From NCBI RefSeq assembly GCF_002259485.1, contig NZ_NPGA01000018.1, positions 124,001 through 188,000 on the forward strand: a stretch of 64,000 nucleotides of DNA, written 5' to 3'. Below, one piece after another: positions 43,174 through 52,221 of this stretch. The position numbers and the translations under genes are program-made. Source of the DNA: Rhodococcus sp. 14-1411-2a (lineage in GTDB: Bacteria > Actinomycetota > Actinomycetes > Mycobacteriales > Mycobacteriaceae). The notes beneath the pieces are model-generated. The model ran no database searches, was not told the DNA's origin, and worked only from the letters and a program-made list of their open reading frames with translations. Numbering within the stretch: position 1 is the first letter of the stretch; the number at the start of each line of letters is the position of its first letter.

Positions 43174-45105
43174 TCAGCGATCGATGAAGTCGTACTCGGC
43201 GAACTTCGCGCCACCGGACAGGCGTTCGTAGCCTGGCCCGCGATCGAAGAACGGCTCGTCGAGGCCGCGAGCGTTGCGCATCTCGGTTCGCAGCTTCTCC
43301 GATGCCTCGACATCCGCGGTCGGCGTTCCATCCTCGATGACGACGCCGTAGTCCTTGGCCGCGAACTCGCGAGACACTTTGCCCCACAGCACGTCCTGCT
43401 CGACCGACTCGATGGGTCGTTCCAGGGGATCGCCCCAGCCGCCGCCGCCGGTGGTACGGATGCGGATGGTGTCGCCGGCCAGAATCGGCTCGGCATCGGT
43501 CAGCGCGTCGAACTCGCGCTCGTTGGGCTGACCCGGATTCAGCGTCACCGAGAACGATCCGCCGGCCTTACCGCCCTTGACTCCCCAGCACGCGAGAATC
43601 GAACGGTCGGCAATGGACATGAAATGCGCATCCTTGAGCATCCGGATGTGCTTCTCGTAGCCGAGGCCGCCGCGGTAGCGTCCGGCACCGCCGGAATCCT
43701 TGGCCAGGCCGAGCTTTTCGACGATGAACGGGAAACGGCTCTCGGTGAACTCGGTGGGCAGGTTACGCGAATCGGGCACAACGTGAATAGTGTCCTCACC
43801 GTCCGCATAGTGCCGTCCACCCGAGCCGCCACCGAGTACCTCACGCATGAGGTACGAGTTACCGTCGAAGTCATCGCCGTACACACCGGTGTAGCGGATG
43901 GTCTCCTGATCGGCAGGCATGTTGCCGTCCACGGCCTTTGCGACGACGCCGGCAAGCACACCGAGCAGACGCAGGATGACGAACGTCCGCGCGTTGGTCG
44001 GAGCCGGGAAGATAGGGGTGATGAGCGTGCCCTTCTCGGGGAACTTCATCTCGATCAGCGGAATGACACCCTCGTTGACGTCGAGCTCGGCCATGCGCTC
44101 GGGGGAGTCCGCGAGGTTGCGCAGCACCGGCGCAAGCCACTTGGCGAGGAAGTTGCCGTCGGCGTAATCACCGCAATGGTTGATCGGACCCTTGGCCTGC
44201 GGTCCTGTTCCGGTGAAGTCCAGGATCAGACGCTCGCCGCCCTCGTCCTCGGGACCGGTCTTGGTGAGCGTGATCCGCTGAACGTGCAACATGGGCTCGT
44301 CGACGCCATCGTGCTCGGCGTAGTCCTCCCAGGTGTATTCACCCTTCGGGATCTTGCTCAGAATCTCACGACGGTAGATCTCGGTGGTCGCATCCATCAT
44401 CGAGTCGAAGCACGCCTCGACGGTGTCGACGCCGTACCGCTCGTACAGCTCCGTCATCCGCCGAGCACCCATGAGGCATGCAGAGCATTCGGCGTCGAGA
44501 TCGGCGGCCAACGCGTCGGGCATCCGTGAATTGCGCGTCATGATGGTCAACGCGGCCTGGTTGGGTACACCCTGATCCCACAGCTTGATGGGCGGAACCA
44601 TCAGGCCCTCTTCGTACACGGTGGTCGCACCGGACGGCATTGAACCGGGGCAGCAGCCACCGATATCGTCGTGATGACCGAATGCCTGGACGAACGACAC
44701 CACTGTCGGCTCGGTGTCGCCGGGCTTGGTCGCGAACACCGGCACCGTGACGCACAGGTCGGGCAGGTGGCCGATGCCGCCTTCGGATAGATAGACGTCG
44801 TTGTGGAAGTAGACGTCACCCGGCTTCATGGTCTCCAGCGGGAAGTCGCGGGCAACCGGATGGACCAGCGCGGAGTAGGAGCGGCCGGTGAGCTTGCGCA
44901 GATTGCGGTCGTGGATGCCGGCGCGGAAATCGTGGGCGTCGCGGATCATCGGCGATCGCGACGTCCTCGAAATAGCCGTCTCCACTTCCATTTCGACACT
45001 CGCGAGATAACCGGCCACGATCTCGACGAGAACGGGATCGGGCGCAGGTGCGTCGACCGGAGACAGTCGGTAGGGCTTGTTGTTCACCTTGTCGATGACG
45101 GTCAT
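43174..45105 (-). CDS. hyuB: Hydantoinase B/oxoprolinase family subunit
   Basis: A 643-residue HyuB-type subunit with family hallmarks YFHNDVYLSEGGIGHLPD, FVQAFGHHDDIGG, LDFTGTGPQAKGPIN, GGSGGRHYADG and the C-terminal GGGGWGDP. With HyuA it forms ATP-dependent amidohydrolases such as N-methylhydantoinase, 5-oxoprolinase, caprolactamase, or the related acetone/acetophenone carboxylases; the substrate cannot be set from sequence. The start overlaps the hyuA stop by one base (TGATG). Position behind a pyrimidine-degradation cluster suggests a cyclic amide or ureide substrate. Confidence 0.9.
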   Translation of the reverse strand: MTVIDKVNNKPYRLSPVDAPAPDPVLVEIVAGYLASVEMEVETAISRTSRSPMIRDAHDFRAGIHDRNLRKLTGRSYSALVHPVARDFPLETMKPGDVYFHNDVYLSEGGIGHLPDLCVTVPVFATKPGDTEPTVVSFVQAFGHHDDIGGCCPGSMPSGATTVYEEGLMVPPIKLWDQGVPNQAALTIMTRNSRMPDALAADLDAECSACLMGARRMTELYERYGVDTVEACFDSMMDATTEIYRREILSKIPKGEYTWEDYAEHDGVDEPMLHVQRITLTKTGPEDEGGERLILDFTGTGPQAKGPINHCGDYADGNFLAKWLAPVLRNLADSPERMAELDVNEGVIPLIEMKFPEKGTLITPIFPAPTNARTFVILRLLGVLAGVVAKAVDGNMPADQETIRYTGVYGDDFDGNSYLMREVLGGGSGGRHYADGEDTIHVVPDSRNLPTEFTESRFPFIVEKLGLAKDSGGAGRYRGGLGYEKHIRMLKDAHFMSIADRSILACWGVKGGKAGGSFSVTLNPGQPNEREFDALTDAEPILAGDTIRIRTTGGGGWGDPLERPIESVEQDVLWGKVSREFAAKDYGVVIEDGTPTADVEASEKLRTEMRNARGLDEPFFDRGPGYERLSGGAKFAEYDFIDR

Positions 45106-47204
45106 CAGTTCGCTCCGTTCGAGTCGAGAGTGCGGGTGATGCGGACGTTGCCGAACGTGTCGATGCGGGCCGAGAAGCCCGGATCGATCGGCACGGTGGA
45201 GCTGAATTCTTCGATGACGGCCGGGCCGGTGATCGTGTCACCGGCACCGAGATCCGCACGGCTGTAGATCGCGGTCTCGTGCCAACCGTCGAAGTACGCC
45301 TGACGCGTTCCGGTGCGGGCACTTTCGGCTCCGGTGCCGGCGGCGATCTCCGACAGCACGGGACGCTTGATGGGGCCGATACCGCTGACCCGCAAGTTGA
45401 CCCACTCGACGAACTGGCTGTGATCGCCGCGGAAGTCGTACCCGTAGAGCTCGCGATGCGCTTCGTGGAAGGCCTCGGCGGCCTGATCGATGCTCGCCTG
45501 GGTGATCTCACCGTCGGCGATCGGGACCCGAACCTCGAAGGCCTGCCCGAAGTAGCGCAGGTCGGCCGAGCGTGCGTAGCGACGATCCTCGGCGGCGAAG
45601 CCTTCACCGGCGAGTGCTTCGTCGGCGCGCGCAGCGAGCACGGCCAGCTCCGACTCCAGGTCTTCGGCACGCAGACGGTCGTGGCGGCTGACGTGCGTCT
45701 GCACGTAGTCGTTGCGGACATCGACGGTCAGCAGTCCGAACGCCGAGACGTTGCCCGGGTTGAGCGGCACCAGAACGTCTTTCAGACCCAGGATGTCCAC
45801 GAGGCGGCAGGCGAGCAGAGAGCCCGAGCCGCCGAAGGTGACGAGGGTGAAGTCGCGTACGTCGAGTCCGCGCTTGACCGAGATCTGCCGCAGCGCATTG
45901 GCCTGGTTCCACGCGGACACTTCGAGAATGCCGGTGCCACAGGCCTCGACCTCGAGGGAAAGCTGGTGCGCCAGGTCTTCGATGCCCTTACGTGCCAGGT
46001 CGGTATCGAGCGGGATCTCGCCGCCGAGCAGGTGGGGAGGGATCCGGCCGAGAAGAACGTGGGCGTCGGTGATGGTCGGAGCGGAGCCGCCGTTTCCGTA
46101 ACACATGGGTCCGGGATCGGCACCGGCAGAATGCGGCCCGACGCGCAGCGTTCCCTCGGGTGTCATCCACGCGATCGATCCACCGCCTGCGCCGACGGTG
46201 ACGACGTCGATCATCGGAATCTTCGACGGGTAGTTGCCGACACGTCCCTCGGTGGTCAGCGCGGGCTCACCGCGAACCACGACGGTGACGTCGGTGGAGG
46301 TGCCGCCGCCGTCGCAGGTGAGGACCTGCTCGACACCTGCCGCGCTGGCCACCAGAGCTGCCCCGAGAGCGCCGGCAGCGGGACCGGAGAGGACGGTGGT
46401 GATGGGCTGGTGCACAACCTCTTTGGCCGACAGGACGCCGCCATTGGACTTCATCACGTAGAACGGCACGTCGCGTGCGTCACCGGATTCGGTGGCGAAC
46501 TCGCGCAACCGGTTCGCAATGTTGGTGACGTAGCTGCGAATGTTCGGCTTGACGGCCGCGTCGACCAAGGTGGTGATGGCGCGCTCGAATTCGCGGTACT
46601 CGCGCAGCACCTCGGTGGAGATGGAGACAGTCGCCTCGGGGTACTCCTCGAGCAGGATGTCGCAGACGCGCTGCTCGTGGTCCGGGTTGGCGTAGGAGTG
46701 CACCAGGCAGACGCCGAGCGTCTTGACGCCCTCGGCCTTGAAGAACGCGGCCGCGGCGCGCACATCGTCGTCATTGAGGGGGCGAATCTCGTTGCCGTCG
46801 AACGAGAGCCGGCCGCGGATGGTGCGGACGCGGTGTGCGGGTACGATGCGATCGGGCTTGACCCAGAAGTACGAGTTGCCGTAGCCATCGGGTACCGACT
46901 GACGGGCGATTTCGAGTACGTGTTCGTAGCCCTCGGTGGTGATGAAGCCGAGGTTCTCGACCTTGCCCTCGAGCAGCTTGTTGGTGGCGACGGTGGTGCC
47001 GTGGCTGACGGCGCTGAGCGAATCACCCGAGACACCCAGCTGCCGAAGCACTTTGTCGATGCCCGTCAGAAATCCCTCGGCCGGATCGCTGGGCGTGGAG
47101 GGGGTCTTGGTGGTGACCATGGCACCGGACTCCTCGTCCACTGCCACGACGTCGGTGAATGTGCCACCGGTGTCGATACCGACCCGAATCTTTCGTGGTT
47201 CCAC
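45105..47204 (-). CDS. hyuA: Hydantoinase A/oxoprolinase family subunit
   Basis: A 699-residue HyuA-type, actin-fold ATPase subunit. The phosphate-1 motif is VGIDTGGTFTDVVAVD (about 8-23), followed by SHGTTVATNKLLEG, MKSNGGVLSAKE, TVLSGPAAGALGAA, CDGGGTSTDV and SAGADPGPMCYG. It would phosphorylate the amide carbonyl of the ring so that HyuB can open it. The start is GTG at 47204, preceded by GAGGAGG; there is no better ATG. It heads a separate hyuA-hyuB-nmrA operon, since a strong terminator lies between it and the upstream coxG. Confidence 0.92.
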   Translation of the reverse strand: MEPRKIRVGIDTGGTFTDVVAVDEESGAMVTTKTPSTPSDPAEGFLTGIDKVLRQLGVSGDSLSAVSHGTTVATNKLLEGKVENLGFITTEGYEHVLEIARQSVPDGYGNSYFWVKPDRIVPAHRVRTIRGRLSFDGNEIRPLNDDDVRAAAAFFKAEGVKTLGVCLVHSYANPDHEQRVCDILLEEYPEATVSISTEVLREYREFERAITTLVDAAVKPNIRSYVTNIANRLREFATESGDARDVPFYVMKSNGGVLSAKEVVHQPITTVLSGPAAGALGAALVASAAGVEQVLTCDGGGTSTDVTVVVRGEPALTTEGRVGNYPSKIPMIDVVTVGAGGGSIAWMTPEGTLRVGPHSAGADPGPMCYGNGGSAPTITDAHVLLGRIPPHLLGGEIPLDTDLARKGIEDLAHQLSLEVEACGTGILEVSAWNQANALRQISVKRGLDVRDFTLVTFGGSGSLLACRLVDILGLKDVLVPLNPGNVSAFGLLTVDVRNDYVQTHVSRHDRLRAEDLESELAVLAARADEALAGEGFAAEDRRYARSADLRYFGQAFEVRVPIADGEITQASIDQAAEAFHEAHRELYGYDFRGDHSQFVEWVNLRVSGIGPIKRPVLSEIAAGTGAESARTGTRQAYFDGWHETAIYSRADLGAGDTITGPAVIEEFSSTVPIDPGFSARIDTFGNVRITRTLDSNGAN

Positions 47205-47303
47205 GCTTCCTCCTCAGTAAGTTTCGTAGGCCACGCGTCCGAAGCTCGGATCTGCGGGTGCCTGACGTGTACTCACATTCGACCCGTTATGCGCGTCACA
47301 ATC

Positions 47304-47322
47304 TTTGGCACAAGGCGCCAAA
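47304..47322. promoter_or_regulatory. Inverted repeat TTTGGC-N7-GCCAAA upstream of hyuA
   Basis: A perfect 6-base inverted repeat with a 7-base spacer, 100-118 bases before the hyuA start and downstream of the coxG terminator, in the only interval that can hold the hyuA promoter. It is a candidate operator for a dimeric regulator; identity unknown. Confidence 0.3.
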
Positions 47323-47387
47323 CTCCGACCGTGCATTTGAGCTCCGCGCGCTCTGCAGCACCATCGAATTGGCAGTACTTACAACGC

Positions 47388-47427
47388 GGAAGGCCGCTCA
47401 CCCCGCACTGGGGGTGAGCGGCCTTCT
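47388..47427 (-). terminator. Strong stem-loop terminator after coxG
   Basis: A stem of 15 perfect pairs (AAGGCCGCTCACCCC with its complement, 47390-47404 and 47411-47425) extended by a G-C and a G-T pair, around a 6-base loop. It lies 17 bases beyond the coxG stop on the minus strand. It separates the molybdenum hydroxylase operon from hyuAB. Confidence 0.85.
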
Positions 47428-47443
47428 GTCTACGAGGCTGAAG

Positions 47444-48109
47444 CTACCGATTACACGACGAACGAGTGAGCACGCTGCCCAGGACAACTCCGGCCAAGGC
47501 AATGCCCGCGCCCGCCGCAGCAGCGATCAGCGCACCGTGAACGGACGGCGCGGCCACCGGAGCGCCGGCACCGACCGAACGTCCACCCGCGGCTGCGACC
47601 GGCAGCGCGATGGAACCACCCGCTGCGTCGGCGGGGGAGGCCTCGGCGGATGCCGAGGCCTCGGGCACCCCGTTCGCGATGACGCCGTCGAGTCCGTTGA
47701 AGAACACTCCGGCCATCTTCTTGGCGACGCCGGTGATCATGCGCTGCCCGACGCCGCCGACCATGCCCCCGACAACGGCATCGGCGTCGTAGCTGAGCAG
47801 GGTGCCACCGCTCTGGGTCTGCTCGAGCTTGATGGTGACATCGGCGCGCACAGTGCCCGGCGCACCCGCACCGGAGGCCGTCATGACGAACGACTCGGGT
47901 CGATTCTGTTGTGAGAGCAGCACTTCACCGTCGTACGTGCCTTTGATCGCCGCGACCCCGGCCGTGATGGAGAGCTTGTAGTGATCGTCGCTGAGCTGCT
48001 CGAGCGATTGCACACCGGGGATGGTCGCGGCCAGGACTCGGCCGTCCTGCATGCTGTCGTACACCTCGGCGGGCGGTGCGGTGAGCGTTGCGGTGCCTGC
48101 GATTCTCAT
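47444..48109 (-). CDS. coxG: CoxG-like SRPBCC protein with C-terminal membrane anchor
   Basis: A 221-residue CoxG/carbon monoxide dehydrogenase subunit G family protein (SRPBCC fold): MRIAGTATLTAPPAEVYD, LAATIPGVQSLEQL, YKLSITAGVAAIKGTYDG and GQRMITGVAKKMAGVFF. An Ala/Pro/Ser linker and a terminal hydrophobic segment (about 192-214) should fix it to the membrane. CoxG proteins recruit molybdenum hydroxylases to the membrane or quinone pool. Its ATG overlaps the coxL stop as ATGA, and it is the last gene before the terminator. Confidence 0.88.
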   Translation of the reverse strand: MRIAGTATLTAPPAEVYDSMQDGRVLAATIPGVQSLEQLSDDHYKLSITAGVAAIKGTYDGEVLLSQQNRPESFVMTASGAGAPGTVRADVTIKLEQTQSGGTLLSYDADAVVGGMVGGVGQRMITGVAKKMAGVFFNGLDGVIANGVPEASASAEASPADAAGGSIALPVAAAGGRSVGAGAPVAAPSVHGALIAAAAGAGIALAGVVLGSVLTRSSCNR

Positions 48110-50586
48110 GAATTCTCCTTGGATGACTGGGCGACCGCGTGGGTCAGCCGCAGCTCGTACAGGTCGGACGGGGATATGGGCATCGAGGTGATCGGGAAGC
48201 CCTCGGCGTCCTCGACCGCAGCCGCGATGACGGCGGTAGTGGGAATGACGCCGGCTTCACCGGCACCCTTCATTCCCAACGGGTTGAGGCCGGACGGGGT
48301 GACGGTGTGATCCATCTCGATCGTCTCGGGAACTTCGGTCACGAACGGCATCAGGAAGTCCATGAACGAGGCGTTGAGCAGCTGGCCGTGCTCGTCGTAG
48401 ACGATCTTCTCGTACAACGCGCCGCCGATACCCTGGGCGACTCCGCCGTGGATCTGGCCCTCGACGATCCGAGGGTTGATGACGTTGCCGCAGTCGTGCA
48501 CCACCGCGTAGCGCTCGACGTGTATCTCGGCTGTCACCGGATCGGTTTCGACGATCGCGGCGTGGATGCCCGACGCGAAGGTCGACCGCGGGGTCGAGTA
48601 GTACCCCGTCGCTTCCAAGCCCGGCTGCTCGCCCTCGGGGACCGGCGGGATCGTCATGTCGGTGTCCATCTTCGCGAAGCCCGTCGCCTGCCTCGATTCC
48701 TTGTCGAAGGCATACCGCAGCGGATTGGACAGTACGGCAACCACTCCGAGTGAGATGGATGTGCCCTCGGCTCCGGGTTCGGTGCCGATCTTGCTCACGT
48801 AGCCCCCGCGTAGTTCCAACTCGACGGGGTCGAGATCGAGTGCACGCCCGGCGATGATCTTCGCCTTCTCGGCCACCATCTGCGCGGCCACATGGAACGC
48901 AGATCCCGACATGACTGCGCCACGAGAGGCGAATGTACCGACTGCATAACCGAATCGACGCGTATCGCCGGTGGTGATCTCGACGTCGGCGATCGACACA
49001 CCCAGGTCGTCGGCGATGATCTGCGCGAAAGTCGTCTGATGACCCTGGCCCTGGGTGGTCAAACCCGTTGCGCCCTTGATCTTTCCCGAGTTCTCGATCA
49101 GGACGTGCGCACCCTCGTACGGCCCGGGGCCGGTGCCCTCGACGTACGCGCCGACGCCGATGCCGACGGTGCGTCCCTGCGCCGCTGCCTGCCTCTTGTA
49201 TTCGGGGAAGCCGTCCCAGTCGATCAGTGCCTTGAGCTTGTCGATCCCGGCCTGGTAATCGCCGGTGTCGTAGATCAACGGTCGACCGTCCTGGAACATC
49301 AGACCGAAGTCGTAGGGCATCTCCTCGGGCCTGATGAGGTTCTTCTCTCGTACTTGCAACCGGTCCTTGCCGAGATACTGGGCGATGGCATCCATCGACC
49401 GTTCCATCGCGAAGACGCCCTGCGGACGGCCGGCACCGCGATAGGGGATGACGATGACGGTGTTGGTGTACAGCGAATAACCGTTGCAGCGGAACGAGAC
49501 CGGCTTGTAGGGGCCGAGCACCTGCGTCGCCGTGTTGATCAGCACGATGATGCCGTACGGCAGGTACGCGCCGTTGTCGTGCCAGACGGTGAAGTCGAAC
49601 GCCAGCAACCGTCCTTCGTCGTCGAACCCCAGGGTGACCTCTTGGACCTGGGCCCGTTCGTGGGCGCTCGAGATGAAGTGCTCACGACGGTCTTCGACCC
49701 ATTTGACCTCGTTCGAGATGCCGGCTCGGCCCAACTGACGCGCTGCCCACGTCACCATGACCTCTTCGGGCCACGGGTGCATGATCTTGACGCCGAAACC
49801 GCCACCGACGTCCGGTGCGATGCAGTGAATCTTGTTCATTGCCATCCCGAGCCGCGCTGCGACGGCCGCGCGCACCGAGGTGGAGGTCTGCGTCGACGAC
49901 CAGAAGGTCAGCGTTTCCTCGTCGCTGTCCCACCGCGCATAGACACCCTTGCCCTCCAACGGCATTGCTGCCGAACGCTCCACGTCGAGATTGAGCGTGA
50001 TTCGGTGCGGTGCCGTCGCCAATTCGCGGTCGATGTCGCCGAAGCTGTGCTGCAGATGCGCTGCAACATTGTCGGGTACATCGTCGTGTACTTGCCGAGT
50101 CGCGGCGCGAGCGGTCTCGATTCCTACGACCGGATCGAGAATGTCGTAGGTTACCTCGATGGCCGCGCAGGCGTCCTCGGCCACGTAGCGGCTCTGCGCG
50201 ATGACCATGACGATGGCCTCGCCGACGTGGTTGACCTCGTCCTTGGCAAGGGGAAAGCCGTTGCGCGGGGCGATGATTGCCGGGTGCGGGATCAACAGCG
50301 GCAAGCCCTCGGCCATCTCGGGAGAGTCCGCTTCGAGATCGTCGTAGGTGTAGACCGCGTGCACGCCCTGCATGGCGAGAGCGGCGTCGATGTCGATCCC
50401 GGTGATCCGCGCATGTGCGTGCGGTGAGCGAACGAAGGCCGCGATCAGTGCGCCGTGTCCGAGGTCGTCGAGATACTTGCCCTTCCCGCTCAGCAGTCGA
50501 TTGTCCTCCGACCGCGAGAGCGGTTGTCCGAAGAGCGGGTCAGTGTTGGTCGGGGTGTGCGGTGGCGCCGTGCGGGTGGTGCTCAT
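48106..50586 (-). CDS. Molybdopterin-binding large subunit, xanthine oxidase family (candidate uracil/thymine dehydrogenase)
   Basis: An 826-residue CoxL/XdhB-like catalytic subunit: the substrate-channel domain (RRLLSGKGKYLDD-like start NRLLSGKGKYLDD), VGGGFGVKI (260-268), the active-site loop PYRGAGRPQG (381-390), QGQGHQTTFAQI and catalytic Glu in MKGAGEAGVIP (about 770). The loop has Gly where form I CO dehydrogenase has Cys (AYRCSFR), so it should be a hydroxylase, not a CO oxidiser. With the barbiturase cluster, oxidation of uracil/thymine to barbiturate is the best assignment. It is ATGA-coupled to coxS upstream and coxG downstream. Confidence 0.88.
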   Translation of the reverse strand: MSTTRTAPPHTPTNTDPLFGQPLSRSEDNRLLSGKGKYLDDLGHGALIAAFVRSPHAHARITGIDIDAALAMQGVHAVYTYDDLEADSPEMAEGLPLLIPHPAIIAPRNGFPLAKDEVNHVGEAIVMVIAQSRYVAEDACAAIEVTYDILDPVVGIETARAATRQVHDDVPDNVAAHLQHSFGDIDRELATAPHRITLNLDVERSAAMPLEGKGVYARWDSDEETLTFWSSTQTSTSVRAAVAARLGMAMNKIHCIAPDVGGGFGVKIMHPWPEEVMVTWAARQLGRAGISNEVKWVEDRREHFISSAHERAQVQEVTLGFDDEGRLLAFDFTVWHDNGAYLPYGIIVLINTATQVLGPYKPVSFRCNGYSLYTNTVIVIPYRGAGRPQGVFAMERSMDAIAQYLGKDRLQVREKNLIRPEEMPYDFGLMFQDGRPLIYDTGDYQAGIDKLKALIDWDGFPEYKRQAAAQGRTVGIGVGAYVEGTGPGPYEGAHVLIENSGKIKGATGLTTQGQGHQTTFAQIIADDLGVSIADVEITTGDTRRFGYAVGTFASRGAVMSGSAFHVAAQMVAEKAKIIAGRALDLDPVELELRGGYVSKIGTEPGAEGTSISLGVVAVLSNPLRYAFDKESRQATGFAKMDTDMTIPPVPEGEQPGLEATGYYSTPRSTFASGIHAAIVETDPVTAEIHVERYAVVHDCGNVINPRIVEGQIHGGVAQGIGGALYEKIVYDEHGQLLNASFMDFLMPFVTEVPETIEMDHTVTPSGLNPLGMKGAGEAGVIPTTAVIAAAVEDAEGFPITSMPISPSDLYELRLTHAVAQSSKENS

Positions 50587-51221
50587 GCTCGGCCCATCCG
50601 TCCGCCGACGGGATTGGTGGTTCCCCGTACTTTCCGGTCCAGTGCCGCTCGGCTCGATTCGTCGTCCGGTCCGAGGGGGAATTCGCCCGCGCGTTCACGC
50701 TTGATCTCGGCGGCCCGCAGCACCGACGCCTTGATGTTCTGGTAGCCCGTGCACCGGCAGATGTTGCCGGCGATGGCCTCGGTGGCTTCTTCCTGCGTCG
50801 GCGAGTCGTTCTCTTCGAGGAACGCCGCGATGGTGGTGACGAATCCTGGTGTGCAGAAGCCGCATTGCAGACCGTGGCAGTCCTTGAACGCCTGCTGCAC
50901 GGGGTGCAGCGTGCCGTCCGGCTCCACCAAACCCTCCACCGTGGTGACACTCTGGCCCTCGAGGCTGGCGGCCAGCATCAGGCAGGCCCGGACGGGCTTA
51001 CCGTCGAGCAGAACGGTGCAGGCACCGCACACGCCGTGCTCGCACCCTACGTGGGTGCCGGTCTGGCGAAGATTTTGGCGGATGGCATCGGAGGCGATCG
51101 TTCGGGCGGGAACGACGATCGTTTGTTTCGTCGAGTTGAGCGTGAACGTCACCTGTACGTGCTGTTCGCCGGTCTCGACCATCAGATCGTCGAGCTGTTG
51201 TTCGATATCTGTTGTCGTCAT
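50583..51221 (-). CDS. (2Fe-2S) small subunit of molybdenum hydroxylase
   Basis: A 212-residue CoxS-type electron-transfer subunit. The plant-type cluster is bound by C60, C65, C68 (GCEHGVCGAC) and C80; the second cluster by C120, C123, C155, C157 (CGFCTPGF, NICRCTGY). The C-terminus is extended by about 40 residues beyond the usual end. The start at 51221 overlaps the coxM stop (TAATG); a longer frame to 51413 is the shadow of coxM. It carries electrons from the Mo site to FAD. Confidence 0.92.
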   Translation of the reverse strand: MTTTDIEQQLDDLMVETGEQHVQVTFTLNSTKQTIVVPARTIASDAIRQNLRQTGTHVGCEHGVCGACTVLLDGKPVRACLMLAASLEGQSVTTVEGLVEPDGTLHPVQQAFKDCHGLQCGFCTPGFVTTIAAFLEENDSPTQEEATEAIAGNICRCTGYQNIKASVLRAAEIKRERAGEFPLGPDDESSRAALDRKVRGTTNPVGGRMGRA

Positions 51222-52141
51222 TACTGGTTCACTCCGGAATCGACGTGCAGCGCTGCCTGGTGCGTGGTCAACGAGGATGCGCCGTCGACTGCGGCGGCCA
51301 TCACCACCCGTGCGGTCAGCGCTGCGACGAGTTGAGATCGGTAGGCGGCTGTAGCGTGAATATCGGGCTCGGTCTCGATGCGATGCCGAGCAGCTTCGGA
51401 CAGTGCGTTCCACTTCGGATCACGCGCGTCGGAAATCGACGCACCGGCGATGACATCGCTGAAGTCGACGACCTCGCCGAATTCGCCTGCGGAGACGTAG
51501 GTGACGTGGGCGGTGCGTACCTCGTCATCGGCCACCGAGACACGGGCCGCAACCCCGACGAGCGCGTAATCGCCATGGCGGCGCGCGATTTCGTCGATGG
51601 CGGTTCCCACACCCGGTCGAACTGCGGGAACCGTTGCCGAGACGGCGATCTCGTCGGTCTCGAGCGAGGACTCCAGCGGACCGAGAAACAGGTCTTTCGC
51701 GGCGATCTCGCGTCGTCCCCGTACGGACTGGACCGTGACCGAACCGTCGAGCAACCGGATCACGGCGGGCATCTCGGCCGACGGGTCGGCGTGAACGATG
51801 GATCCGACGGTGGTTCCACGGTTCCTGATCGTCGGGTGGGCCACCAACTGCAACGCTCGTCCGAGCAATGGCTGGGTCCGAGCGGCCGAGCGGTCCGAGG
51901 CCACGGATGCGTGCGTGGCGAGCGCGGCGAAGGTCACGCCCGACTGCGTGGAGGCGGTGATGTCTGCGAGCCCGTCGATGCCGGTGATGTCGATCAGGTT
52001 GCCGGGGGCCGCCAACCGCATCGACAACATCGGGATGAGCGACTGCCCGCCGGCGAGTACCTTGCCGTCGACTTCCGCCAGAATCTGGCACGCCTCCTCG
52101 ATCGACCGAGGTCGATGGTATTTCAGTGGAGAAGGTTTCAT
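51221..52141 (-). CDS. FAD-binding medium subunit of molybdenum hydroxylase
   Basis: A 306-residue CoxM-type flavoprotein of the vanillyl-alcohol-oxidase fold: KYHRPRSIEEACQIL, VLAGGQSLIPML (AGGQS 30-34) and the second FAD motif TVGSIVHADPSAEMPA, plus the CO_deh_flav_C domain. The start at 52141 gives the usual N-terminus (KPSPLKYHRPRS) and is preceded by AGGATCGGGA; the frame extends to 52192 but without support. It is first of coxM-S-L-G, 80 bases after the permease. Confidence 0.88.
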   Translation of the reverse strand: MKPSPLKYHRPRSIEEACQILAEVDGKVLAGGQSLIPMLSMRLAAPGNLIDITGIDGLADITASTQSGVTFAALATHASVASDRSAARTQPLLGRALQLVAHPTIRNRGTTVGSIVHADPSAEMPAVIRLLDGSVTVQSVRGRREIAAKDLFLGPLESSLETDEIAVSATVPAVRPGVGTAIDEIARRHGDYALVGVAARVSVADDEVRTAHVTYVSAGEFGEVVDFSDVIAGASISDARDPKWNALSEAARHRIETEPDIHATAAYRSQLVAALTARVVMAAAVDGASSLTTHQAALHVDSGVNQ

Positions 52142-52221
52142 ATCCCGATCCTGCCTGCCTGTGCCGATAAGTGTTTCGTCAAGAGGTGACAAACGTCACG
52201 CCTCAGTGTGGCAATCGCTCG

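Noticed and set aside
45279..47417. A 712-codon open frame on the plus strand opposite hyuA
   Set aside because: It is the high-GC antisense shadow of a clear HyuA protein; its translation has no known motif and is rich in Gly, Val and Arg.
48892..50427. A 511-codon plus-strand frame opposite the molybdopterin subunit
   Set aside because: Antisense shadow of a conserved enzyme; no ribosome site or domain.
48106..52141. Carbon monoxide dehydrogenase operon
   Set aside because: The large subunit lacks the form I active-site Cys loop, and the surrounding permease, barbiturase and amidases point to pyrimidine oxidation.
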